NCBI GenBank assembly: GCA_015056925.1
Contig: SVFJ01000002.1
Coordinates: 43,484 to 107,483 of the forward strand
Direction: 5' to 3'
Origin: Lachnospiraceae bacterium
GTDB taxonomy: Bacteria; Bacillota; Clostridia; Lachnospirales; Lachnospiraceae
Length of the DNA stretch: 64,000 nucleotides
Below, in pieces: positions 1 through 8,683 of this stretch. The translations under genes were made by a program, and so were the position numbers. The notes beneath the pieces were generated by a model. That model searched no databases. It was not told the origin of the DNA and worked only from the letters and a program-made list of their open reading frames with translations. The first letter of the stretch is position 1, and each line of letters begins with the position of its first letter.

Positions 1-474
1 AGTGATAAGGCTGTCTACCGTCTTTACTCCAAGAGGAAGTACCTCATCAATAATCTTTCTGCTCATCGGGTCAGGTGGCGGCGCCTCTATCGGATATTTC
101 TTACCAAAGCTCTGCTCTTCCGATGAACCATCAAGAAAACGTCCCAAGCCATCAACTGTCTTTCCCAGAAGCCAGTCTCCTACATGAACGCATAGCGGAC
201 TGTTCATATTCTCAACAATACAGCCAAGCCCTACGCCATCCGTTACCTCATATGGCATGAGGAGTGTTTTCTTATCCTTAAAACCTACTACCTCTGCCAT
301 GATGGAATTCTTTTTCTCAGAGTCCGTGTAAATCTTACACAAGTCCCCCAGCTTTGCATCAGGCCCCACAGATTCAATTGTAAGTCCGACTACATTTTCC
401 ACTTTTCCAAGCTTTTTAAAAAATGTCTTATTTAATACTGCTCTATACCTGTCTAAAGAGTTTACTGCTTCCAT
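1..474 (-). CDS. fliI: Flagellum-specific ATP synthase FliI, N-terminal part (truncated by window start)
   Basis: Reverse translation reads MEAVNSLDRYRAVLNKTFFKKLGKVENVVGLTIESVGPDAKLGDLCKIY...VGDWLLGKTVDGLGRFLDG; directly follows fliH in a flagellar operon. Confidence 0.85.
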   Translation of the reverse strand, partial: MEAVNSLDRYRAVLNKTFFKKLGKVENVVGLTIESVGPDAKLGDLCKIYTDSEKKNSIMAEVVGFKDKKTLLMPYEVTDGVGLGCIVENMNSPLCVHVGDWLLGKTVDGLGRFLDGSSEEQSFGKKYPIEAPPPDPMSRKIIDEVLPLGVKTVDSLIT

Positions 475-501
475 ACTTACATTTCCTCATTTCCGGTGTC
501 C

Positions 502-1401
502 TTATGCTTCCTCTTCTGTCTGCGGTTCATATGACAAAAGCCGTAATTCTTCATTCAATGCCTCAAGCTGTGTGCCAAGGCTGCAATCAAAGACACCATT
601 TCCTGTTTCAATCATACACTCGCTTCTGCCAAGTGTTACATCCTCAATGATGTCTATTACATCGACAGAAATACCGGTTCCCTTAACCAGTTCCTTCTTC
701 TGCATACTGACAAAGGGATAATCATCCTTTGACACATGAATCAGATATCCACTGTTTCCTTCGGCATTCTTCAATGTATTCGCAATCAGATGCACAATCA
801 AATCTCTTGAATTCTTAAGGCTCACCTTAAAGATATGCTCATAAATGCCTGTCAGTGTCTCTACAAACATTGGCTCTAACTCTGCCATTCTTCTCTGGTA
901 CTCCTCTTCAAGCTGCTCTCTTAGCGCCTCATGCTTCTGCTCTAACTGCTTTCTTTGTCCGGCTACGCTTTCAAGACCTTCCTGACGACCAAGCTCCAAG
1001 CCCTCTTCGTAACCGCTTTGTCTGCCTTCCTCTACTGCCTTTTCCTTAATTGCTTCTATCTCCGCCATAGCCTGCTGCTTCATCGCCTCTATCTCCGCCA
1101 TGGCTTCCTGCAATAGTTCTTCTTTGGTTGGACCCAAATCCACCGGTTCCGGCTCCGGCTGGTCAAGCTGCTCCATAGCAGTCTCTTCACCAACCAAATC
1201 CATTACCTGCTCTGCTTCAATCCCCTGTGCAAATTCATCTGTAAAATCATCATTACTGCCCGTTTCTTCCCGCAACTTTGTTGATAATTCCTTCAGTTTT
1301 TCCTCCACCAGGGCATTGGTATCTATGACTCTCGTCTCACTCGGATTCACATAGAACCAGTTTGACTTATAAATTCCACTTTTAGACAATGATTTCGTCA
1401 C
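502..1401 (-). CDS. fliH: Flagellar assembly protein FliH (probable GTG start at 1401, overlapping the fliG 3' end)
   Basis: Glu/Gln-rich coiled coil and FliH/HrpE-like C-terminus, between fliG and fliI; the longer listed ORF (to 1485) overlaps fliG by about 100 bp. Confidence 0.85.
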   Translation of the reverse strand: MTKSLSKSGIYKSNWFYVNPSETRVIDTNALVEEKLKELSTKLREETGSNDDFTDEFAQGIEAEQVMDLVGEETAMEQLDQPEPEPVDLGPTKEELLQEAMAEIEAMKQQAMAEIEAIKEKAVEEGRQSGYEEGLELGRQEGLESVAGQRKQLEQKHEALREQLEEEYQRRMAELEPMFVETLTGIYEHIFKVSLKNSRDLIVHLIANTLKNAEGNSGYLIHVSKDDYPFVSMQKKELVKGTGISVDVIDIIEDVTLGRSECMIETGNGVFDCSLGTQLEALNEELRLLSYEPQTEEEA

Positions 1402-2389
1402 CTCCGCCTCTGGAAATAACAATCTCGCCTGCATCCTCAAGCTTTCTAATGATGTTAACAATCTTCTGCTGTGCCTCCTCAACATCCTTCATACGAACAG
1501 GTCCCATAAATTCCATATCCTCACGAATCATCTCAGCCAGACGCTTAGACATATTGTTGAAGATAGCAGTCTGTACCTCTTCATTAGAGCCCTTACATGC
1601 AACAGCAAGGTCATTGTTGTCAACGTCACGAAGTACTCTCTGGATTGCTCTGTCATCAAGCAGCAAGATATCCTCGAATACGAACATCTTCTTTCTGATT
1701 TCGTCTGCCAACTCCGGCTCTTCGATTTCGAGAGTTTCCATGATGTGCTTCTCTGTTCCTCTGTCTACTGTATTTAAGATATCTACGACTGCATCAACAC
1801 CACCGATAATTGTGTAATCCTGGTTAACAAGTGATGAAAGTTTAGCCTCCAATACCTTCTCAACTTCCTTAATAACATCAGGACTTGTTCTGTCCATGGT
1901 AGCAATTCTTCGTGCTACATCTGCCTGCTTCTCAGGTGTGAGAGCAGAAATAATCGTTGCTGACTGACCCGGTGATAAATAGGATAGGATAAGAGCAATC
2001 GTCTGTGGATGCTCATCCTGAATAAAGTTCAACAACTGCGAAGCATCTGTTTTCTTTACAAACTCGAAAGGCTTAACCTGTAATGAAGCGGTAAGTCTTC
2101 CAATAACGTCCAGTGCTTTCTCCTGTCCGAGTGCCTTCTCCAAAAGCTCCTTCGCATAACCGATACCACCCTCTGCAATATACTGCTGAGCAAGACATAC
2201 CTCATAGAACTCATTGATAACCTGTTCCTTTACCTGAGGTGTTACACTCTTGGTATTTGCAATCTCAAGTGTTAAATCTTCGATTTCCTCTTCCTTTAAG
2301 TGTTTAAAGATAAGTGCCGACTTTTCCGGTCCTAATGCGATGAGCAATACTGCTGCCTTTTGTATTCCGGTTAATTGAACTTCTGCCAT
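1382..2389 (-). CDS. fliG: Flagellar motor switch protein FliG
   Basis: LTGIQKAAVLLIALGPEKSALIFKHL...; MFVFEDILLLDDRAIQRVLRDVD; typical FliG motifs. Confidence 0.97.
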   Translation of the reverse strand: MAEVQLTGIQKAAVLLIALGPEKSALIFKHLKEEEIEDLTLEIANTKSVTPQVKEQVINEFYEVCLAQQYIAEGGIGYAKELLEKALGQEKALDVIGRLTASLQVKPFEFVKKTDASQLLNFIQDEHPQTIALILSYLSPGQSATIISALTPEKQADVARRIATMDRTSPDVIKEVEKVLEAKLSSLVNQDYTIIGGVDAVVDILNTVDRGTEKHIMETLEIEEPELADEIRKKMFVFEDILLLDDRAIQRVLRDVDNNDLAVACKGSNEEVQTAIFNNMSKRLAEMIREDMEFMGPVRMKDVEEAQQKIVNIIRKLEDAGEIVISRGGGDEIIV

Positions 2390-2395
2390 TCCTAA

Positions 2396-4009
2396 TTACC
2401 CCCAATCCTCATCAAGCCAGTTACGAAGGAGTGTAGCAACCGCTTCCGGATTCTCCTCCACAAACGTATCGATAAGCTTTCCTGCTTCTGATTTCTGTTC
2501 AGGCTCAATGCTTTCTAACTCTTCCTGCAGTGTAGACTGCAATAAATCCTCTACTGATAACTCTTCTTCCTCTTCAACCTCTCTCTTGCTTCTCAAGCTC
2601 ATAAATACTACAAAGCCTAATAATCCAAGAATAATTACAATAAGTACAATCTGTAAGATATCCTTATAAGAAACCTGCTCAACTACTGCATCGATGAACT
2701 GTGTTTCCTCGTATGCCACAAAGCTTACATTGTTTTCCGGAATACCTGCTGCCATAGCAATGACGCTTACCAAGTCCTCGTCCACCTCGAGCTTTGTCTT
2801 TGCTGTATGAGCAATCTTGTATTCATCCCATGTAATACCATCTAAGAAGCCCTGAAGCTTCACATCTGCTTCTCTGATAATCTTATACTTCACAGCCGTA
2901 ACCGCTACTGTTGAGTCCGCATACACGATTTCACCTGTTGACTTTTTCTCATTTGTAATCTTTTCATTTAACAGATAATCCGTAATACTCTCATAAGTAC
3001 TTGTGTCTGCACCTGACTCTGTCTCTAACATGTATCCTGTCTCTGAGTTTGAGTCAGTTCCCGGTACACCGCCGGAGCTTTCTGTTGACTTCTGCTGGTA
3101 GATTTCCTGATGTGAGAAGTAACCCTGCTCCTTTCCATCATTAGTAGAATACTCATGATTTGTAATCTCCTTCTCAGAGAAGTCCATTACCACATTGGTA
3201 GCCACCTCAATCTGTGCAAACTCATTTGTGCCGCTCAGCACCTTCTTAATTTCATTCTTGATATTGGTTTCCGCATTTTCCTTTAAGCTCATCATGGAAT
3301 CTGCTTTATCAATTACCGATGTGCTCTCTTCGATTGGAAACCAAAGTGTTCCGTTCTGGTCGATAATTGTAATCTTATCTGTTGTGTCATTTCCTAATGC
3401 TGTTGCTACGAATCTTGCAAGTCCTGCTGCTATCTCCGCATTGAAAGCTGCACCCTCTTTCAACTCCAGTACAACAGATGCTGAGGATTCAAGATTCTGT
3501 GCAATCAAAGTACCGTTATCCTCAGGAATATCAAGCTGTACGGTTGCTGAAGCAACTGCCTTGTTCTGCTCCAAATCCTCTTCCATCTGACCTTCCAGAT
3601 AAAGCTTGTATCTCTTTAGGTTATCCGCCTGAGATGATGTGAAGCTGCCGTTCAAAGCATCCTCTATGCTGTATCCTGATGCCGGTATGCTGTTGGTTCC
3701 AAGCAAGAGTCTTGCGTCTGATTCCTGCTCATCCAGAATCGTGAAGGACAATCCGTCATTGGACACCTTATAGTCCAATCCGTCTCCATCCAGCAATTCC
3801 TGAATCGCTCCGGCCTCCTTTGTAGTTTCACACACTGCAAGCTCTACATACTGCTTACGGGTTAATACCGCAACCAATATAGAGATTGCAATCAATGCTC
3901 CCAAGCCAACACAGATTAAAACCGTCTTCTGCTTTGGCTGGAACTGGTTCCACCACGTCTTCACCTTTTCATAGATTTTGTTCCAAATTTCTAGCAACTT
4001 GTCTACCAT
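2396..4009 (-). CDS. fliF: Flagellar MS-ring protein FliF
   Basis: YscJ/FliF-like fold region, two TM segments, operon position. Confidence 0.95.
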   Translation of the reverse strand: MVDKLLEIWNKIYEKVKTWWNQFQPKQKTVLICVGLGALIAISILVAVLTRKQYVELAVCETTKEAGAIQELLDGDGLDYKVSNDGLSFTILDEQESDARLLLGTNSIPASGYSIEDALNGSFTSSQADNLKRYKLYLEGQMEEDLEQNKAVASATVQLDIPEDNGTLIAQNLESSASVVLELKEGAAFNAEIAAGLARFVATALGNDTTDKITIIDQNGTLWFPIEESTSVIDKADSMMSLKENAETNIKNEIKKVLSGTNEFAQIEVATNVVMDFSEKEITNHEYSTNDGKEQGYFSHQEIYQQKSTESSGGVPGTDSNSETGYMLETESGADTSTYESITDYLLNEKITNEKKSTGEIVYADSTVAVTAVKYKIIREADVKLQGFLDGITWDEYKIAHTAKTKLEVDEDLVSVIAMAAGIPENNVSFVAYEETQFIDAVVEQVSYKDILQIVLIVIILGLLGFVVFMSLRSKREVEEEEELSVEDLLQSTLQEELESIEPEQKSEAGKLIDTFVEENPEAVATLLRNWLDEDWG

Positions 4010-4216
4010 CTCAAGTGTCTCCTTCTCATGTGCCTTGTTATCGAAATGTCCCCTTAAACACTTCTTATTCCATCGTAATTATTCAGTACCTTCATAATTA
4101 CGATGCAAAAATCCATTAATAATCGCTTTCAGCGATGAGATTTTTGCTTCTTGTATCATTTTTCTTACAGTCTCAGCATTATATGCTTCAACCTCCCAAG
4201 CAGTTACATTACATCA

Positions 4217-4552
4217 CTAAATCTGCATCGACATAATCTCGTTATATGCCGTTAAAAGCTTATCTCTCACAGCTAATGTATACTGTAATGCTGTCTCCGC
4301 TTTCTGTGCCGCAATAGTCAAATCATGTGTATTCTCACTAATTCCCATTGCATACTTCAATTCCTCATTCTCATAATCAGAGATATAATTATTCGTCTCA
4401 TTGATATTACTGATTGCCGCATTCAGAATTGAATCAAAACTTTCTTCATTTGCCTCCGTTGTCCCGCCAAGCATGCTTGTCAGTGATTTCTGTATCGCCT
4501 CTGAGCTGACATTCATCAAGCTGTTAATATCATTTGCTGCTGTAATTGTCAT
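4217..4552 (-). CDS. fliE: Flagellar hook-basal body protein FliE
   Basis: C-terminus ETALQYTLAVRDKLLTAYNEIMSMQI typical of FliE; operon position. Confidence 0.93.
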   Translation of the reverse strand: MTITAANDINSLMNVSSEAIQKSLTSMLGGTTEANEESFDSILNAAISNINETNNYISDYENEELKYAMGISENTHDLTIAAQKAETALQYTLAVRDKLLTAYNEIMSMQI

Positions 4553-4588
4553 TTATTTTCCGCCTTTCTTAATTGCCTGTTCTATCTC

Positions 4589-5083
4589 TTAATTAGCCAT
4601 CTCCAAGCCCTTAGTTGCTATGGACTTCGACGCATTGAACGCCGTTGCATTTGCTTCATAAGAACGGCTGGCATCAATTAAGTTTGTCATTTCTGTAATC
4701 GTGCTGACATTCGGATAGGTTACATATCCCGCTTCATCCGCATCAGGATGTGTCGGGTCATATACCTTATTCATCTGGGTCCATGTATCCTCATCCACAC
4801 TGGCAATCTTTACACCATATCCTGCATCTGTAAGTTCAGTTGCATTCAGATGACCAAGCGGTCTGCCTGTCACACGGCTAAACTGCGAGTCTAATACATG
4901 TGAAAAGCTTCTTGTCTCTGTTGCCTGTTTCTCCTGAAAGGTAACTACCTTTCTTACATACGGTCCACCTTCACTTGTTCTGGTAGTCTCCGCATTCGCC
5001 ACATTTTGTGCGATAATATCCATACGATAACGCTCTGCAGACATACCCGAAGAGCTGATATCAAACGAATCAAACATTCCCAT
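4589..5083 (-). CDS. flgC: Flagellar basal-body rod protein FlgC
   Basis: MDIIAQNVANAETTRTSEGGPYVRKVV...; MTNLIDASRSYEANATAFNASK. Confidence 0.95.
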   Translation of the reverse strand: MGMFDSFDISSSGMSAERYRMDIIAQNVANAETTRTSEGGPYVRKVVTFQEKQATETRSFSHVLDSQFSRVTGRPLGHLNATELTDAGYGVKIASVDEDTWTQMNKVYDPTHPDADEAGYVTYPNVSTITEMTNLIDASRSYEANATAFNASKSIATKGLEMAN

Positions 5084-5129
5084 ACTCTATTCCCCCTGTT
5101 TACTGCATTGCAATTTATTGCGATGTAGT

Positions 5130-5519
5130 TTACTGCATTGCCATCTTCATCATGGAAAACTCATGATTTACGCTGTCAATAAGACCGTTATATTTAATTT
5201 GATTGGCGGCAAGCATAGCACTTTCATTATCATAGTCTACGTTATTGCCATCATACCGATAGGAAAGCTCCGCATAGTCTGTATATACCTCGGGTTGTAA
5301 GTAGTCTAAATCCAGTTGTTTTACCGTTGCATCTACAGTCTTGCGATCAGAATTTAAAAATGCATATTTTAATTCTGTTTCAAAGCGGATATCCTTTCTC
5401 TTGTAGTTCGGAGTATTTACATTCGCGATGTTATTAGCAAGAATCTCATTCCTTGTTGCTGTCGCATCGGCTGCCGTACCCAGAACATTAATGTAATCAT
5501 ACACGTTTGAACAAAACAT
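5130..5519 (-). CDS. flgB: Flagellar basal-body rod protein FlgB (start at internal Met preceded by GGAGGAG)
   Basis: EILANNIANVNTPNYKRKDIRFE motif; first gene of the operon. Confidence 0.93.
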   Translation of the reverse strand: MFCSNVYDYINVLGTAADATATRNEILANNIANVNTPNYKRKDIRFETELKYAFLNSDRKTVDATVKQLDLDYLQPEVYTDYAELSYRYDGNNVDYDNESAMLAANQIKYNGLIDSVNHEFSMMKMAMQ

Positions 5520-5882
5520 CTGCACTCCTCCTGTTTGCATGTTAATGTAATCTTCACATATCTTAGCTTCTTGCAAGTGATGCTAATCATTTCTCTTTTA
5601 TCCAACTATGTTGCTTCTTCACATAACACAACCGCATGAGCTCGTTTATGTAAATCTTACATTTCACTGTAAATTGACATAATATTACTTGTTTCTTATT
5701 CTATTATAAGATATTTTCAGAATATTTCAAGAGTAATTTTGATTATTTTTATAAATTATGTAAATTTATGTATCTTATATACATAATTATATCAATTGTT
5801 TACATAAATTCAAGTTTTGTATCTCAATTCATTTTATATGTATTTCTATCATTTATTCTGAGGTTGTACATTTCCCTATAAT

Positions 5883-6173
5883 ACGGAAAATACGCTCCTT
5901 CGCTACTTTTTTTCCGTACTCTCCTCCATGCGCCTTCCAAAAATACGGAAAATACACTCCTTCCATGCTAGTTTTTCCGTACTCCCCTCCATGCACCTTC
6001 CAAAAACACGGAAAATACGCTCCTTCCATGCTAGTTTTTCCGTACTCCCCTCCATGCACCTTCCAAAAACACGGAAAATACACTCCTTCCATGCTAGTTT
6101 TTCCGTACTCCCCTCCATGCACCTTCCAAAAACACGGAAAATACACTCCTTCCATGCTAGTTTTTCCGTACTC
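5883..6173. repeat. 63-bp tandem repeat array (about 4.6 units)
   Basis: Units start at 5883, 5945, 6008, 6071, 6134 (last partial); consensus acggaaaatacactccttccatgctagtttttccgtactcccctccatgcaccttccaaaaac; first unit is 62 bp and divergent; each unit contains an acggaaaa/ttttccgt inverted repeat. Confidence 0.95.
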
Positions 6174-6334
6174 GCGACATTCTTAGAGATTCTCGCACGA
6201 ATTAGTCGACATAACTTTTATCTAATATATCCATAACATCTTGTTACGGTAGACGCAATACATCCTTGCCATTAGTAAAAATAGGATGTACAATCAAGGA
6301 AATAAATTTGAAGTTGCAAGGGAGATAATCCGGT

Positions 6335-6802
6335 ATGTTGATAAGAAAAGCGACAATGGATGATATTGAAGCATTAAGAGTTCTATATTTAGAATTGGAA
6401 CAAGATGGGGTCAAATATCAACCAGAACACTTTGTAATTGGACATAGAGATGATGAATTTTTCGAGAAAATTTTTGATAGTGAAAATCAGGATATTTTAG
6501 TTGCCGAAACAGAATCTAAAGTGGTTGGATTTTCTCATGTCATGATACTTAAGCAGAAAAATGTGACATGTTTAAAACCACAAACCGTAGTATATATTCA
6601 AGATTTAGATGTAATAACTGAAATGCGAAGTCAAGGAATTGGCTCTTTATTAATGAAAACAAGTAAAGAATACGGACTAACTCACGGAGCTGATTTCATT
6701 AGAACACAAGTGTTTCCACAAAATGCAGATGGCTTGAGATTTTATGAAAAAAATGGATTTTGTGAAATGATGAAAACCCTAGAATGTCAATTTGACAAAT
6801 AG
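6335..6802 (+). CDS. GNAT family N-acetyltransferase
   Basis: MLIRKATMDDIEALRVLYLELEQDG...EMRSQGIGSLLMKTSKEYG...NADGLRFYEKNGF. Confidence 0.9.
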   Translation: MLIRKATMDDIEALRVLYLELEQDGVKYQPEHFVIGHRDDEFFEKIFDSENQDILVAETESKVVGFSHVMILKQKNVTCLKPQTVVYIQDLDVITEMRSQGIGSLLMKTSKEYGLTHGADFIRTQVFPQNADGLRFYEKNGFCEMMKTLECQFDK

Positions 6803-6855
6803 ATTATTTTTCATAACGATAAACAATTCCAATTTAAATTCACAAAGGAGAAAAC

Positions 6856-7230
6856 ATGTTAAATATTATCGCTGTTGGCTTAGGCGGTTTTGCCGGAGCC
6901 ACTTTACGCTATTTGATAGGATTGATTCCACTAAACGAAACAACTACGTTTCCTATCAAAACATTCATCATTAATATCATTGGATGCATCGCAATTGGAA
7001 TCATTACAGTTGCAGCCTCAAAGAATCATACATTAAATCCACATTTAATACTCTTTTTAAAAGTTGGAGTATGTGGCGGATTTACTACCTTTTCTACATT
7101 TGCATTAGAAACAGCATCTTTAATCAAAAATGGTAATGCAGGTATTGCCTTGCTATATATGTTAGGCAGTATGTTAGTAGGTGTCGGCATGGTTTTCATA
7201 GCCGAATACTGTACTTTAAAAATGCTTTAA
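6856..7230 (+). CDS. crcB: Fluoride efflux channel CrcB/FluC
   Basis: GGFAGATLRYLIGL...FPIKTFIINIIGCIAIG...GVCGGFTTFSTFALE; single crcB. Confidence 0.95.
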   Translation: MLNIIAVGLGGFAGATLRYLIGLIPLNETTTFPIKTFIINIIGCIAIGIITVAASKNHTLNPHLILFLKVGVCGGFTTFSTFALETASLIKNGNAGIALLYMLGSMLVGVGMVFIAEYCTLKML

Positions 7231-7301
7231 GCTAATCACTTATTCCATTTCTCTTGTAAACAAATCATCCCTGCTTTCCGATATAATAGTTAGCTAAGGA
7301 C

Positions 7302-7338
7302 AGCGCACATTTCAAAGGATTGACTTGAAATGTGCGCT
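7302..7338. terminator. Perfect 14-bp stem hairpin downstream of crcB
   Basis: agcgcacatttcaa-aggattgac-ttgaaatgtgcgct followed by attttatt. Confidence 0.6.
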
Positions 7339-7718
7339 ATTTTATTGCCACAAAAAACTATACCACTTGGACCTTTTGGGAAGTGGTGCAATCCGGAATG
7401 CCACAAAAGAATCTACATCTTCTGATGATGGCAAAAGAATCGGACTCATGACAGTGGATTCAACTGTATAAAATGAGCGGTATTTGCAACGGCATTCCAG
7501 ACTCAAATGCCATATATACAAAGAAGCAGGACTGGACTCAAATTATAAGCTCCATCAAGCAAAGCTTCTTACAAAATCCTCAAACCTACAAACAGGCTCT
7601 TGACTGTGATAACTTACTGTTTACAATGTCAAAAGCTCATAAATAGTTCGCCCATGTTGGGGTGAACACAAAAGGGCATATCCAATCGGATATGCCCTTA
7701 CAATTTAAATTTATTAAA

Positions 7719-8504
7719 TTACTTATTCAACTGACGCTTTAAAGCTTCTACTTCTTCAAATACTACGTTGTTAAGAACCTTGATGTATGTTCCCTTCATA
7801 CCTGATGAACGGGACTCGATAACACCGGCACTCTCAAACTTACGAAGAGCATTAACGATAACGCTTCGTGTGATACCAACTCTGTCAGCAATCTTACTTG
7901 CAACAAGGATACCCTCCATACCGTTTAACTCATCGAAGATATGTGTAATAGCTTCCATCTCTGAGAATGATAATGTAGAAATAGCAGACTTAACAACTGC
8001 AATCTTTCTGTTCTCTTCTGCACTCTCTTCGCTTACTGCACGAAGCATCTCAAGACCTACTACTGTAGTACCATACTCGCTAAGGATAATATCATCAATA
8101 TCATACTGCTCGTTGCACTTATAGATGAATAATGTTCCTAATCTCTCGCCAGCGATTTCAATTGGAGTAATGATTGCCTGAAATTTGCGTACATCTGTAC
8201 TCTCAAAACCAAGTGTAGCAAGGTTAACATTTTCCTTTGTTGAAAGAACTCCTAAAAGTCTCTCATTTAACATAGGATCAATAAATCCACCTACATTGTC
8301 TTCTACTAATTCCTTCAATTCTTCAACACCTTCACAAGTGCCTACGCCAAGAACCTTACCCTTCTTACTAATTACCAATACATTGGAATTCAAGATATCG
8401 CGTAATACCTTACAGATATCATTGAACACAACCTTACTAGAATTATTGTTGTGTAAAAGTTTTCCAATCTTTCTTGTTTTGTCTAACAACTGTACACTAC
8501 TCAT
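7719..8504 (-). CDS. codY: GTP-sensing transcriptional pleiotropic repressor CodY
   Basis: MSSVQLLDKTRKIGKLL...; C-terminal winged HTH LVASKIADRVGITRSVIVNALRKFESAGVIESRSSGMKGTYIKVLN; start at 8504 with GGAGG RBS. Confidence 0.97.
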   Translation of the reverse strand: MSSVQLLDKTRKIGKLLHNNNSSKVVFNDICKVLRDILNSNVLVISKKGKVLGVGTCEGVEELKELVEDNVGGFIDPMLNERLLGVLSTKENVNLATLGFESTDVRKFQAIITPIEIAGERLGTLFIYKCNEQYDIDDIILSEYGTTVVGLEMLRAVSEESAEENRKIAVVKSAISTLSFSEMEAITHIFDELNGMEGILVASKIADRVGITRSVIVNALRKFESAGVIESRSSGMKGTYIKVLNNVVFEEVEALKRQLNK

Positions 8505-8683
8505 TGCAAACCTCCAAGTTTTTCTTACTACCGGTATAAAAATACCACAATTGTTTATATTTCGCATTTTAACATACGTTGACGGTTTTTTCAATACTTA
8601 GTCAGATATTTTAAGATTACTTTATTTTTTATCTGAATTGGTTATTTTTTCATGTTTTTACGATAAAAATATATAACTTTTGA

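Noticed and set aside
3195-3590. Plus-strand ORFs antisense to well-supported genes (e.g. fliF, recA, topA)
   Set aside because: Antisense shadows of strongly conserved coding sequences
5883-6173. Possible CRISPR array
   Set aside because: Contiguous 63-bp tandem copies with no unique spacers and no cas genes nearby
5853-6236. Repeat-encoded small proteins (ORFs on both strands)
   Set aside because: Open frames arise in several frames automatically because the unit is 63 bp without stops; no convincing start/RBS, so not called as CDS
6803-6855. Fluoride riboswitch ahead of crcB
   Set aside because: The 53-bp gap after the GNAT gene is too short and lacks recognisable fluoride aptamer sequence
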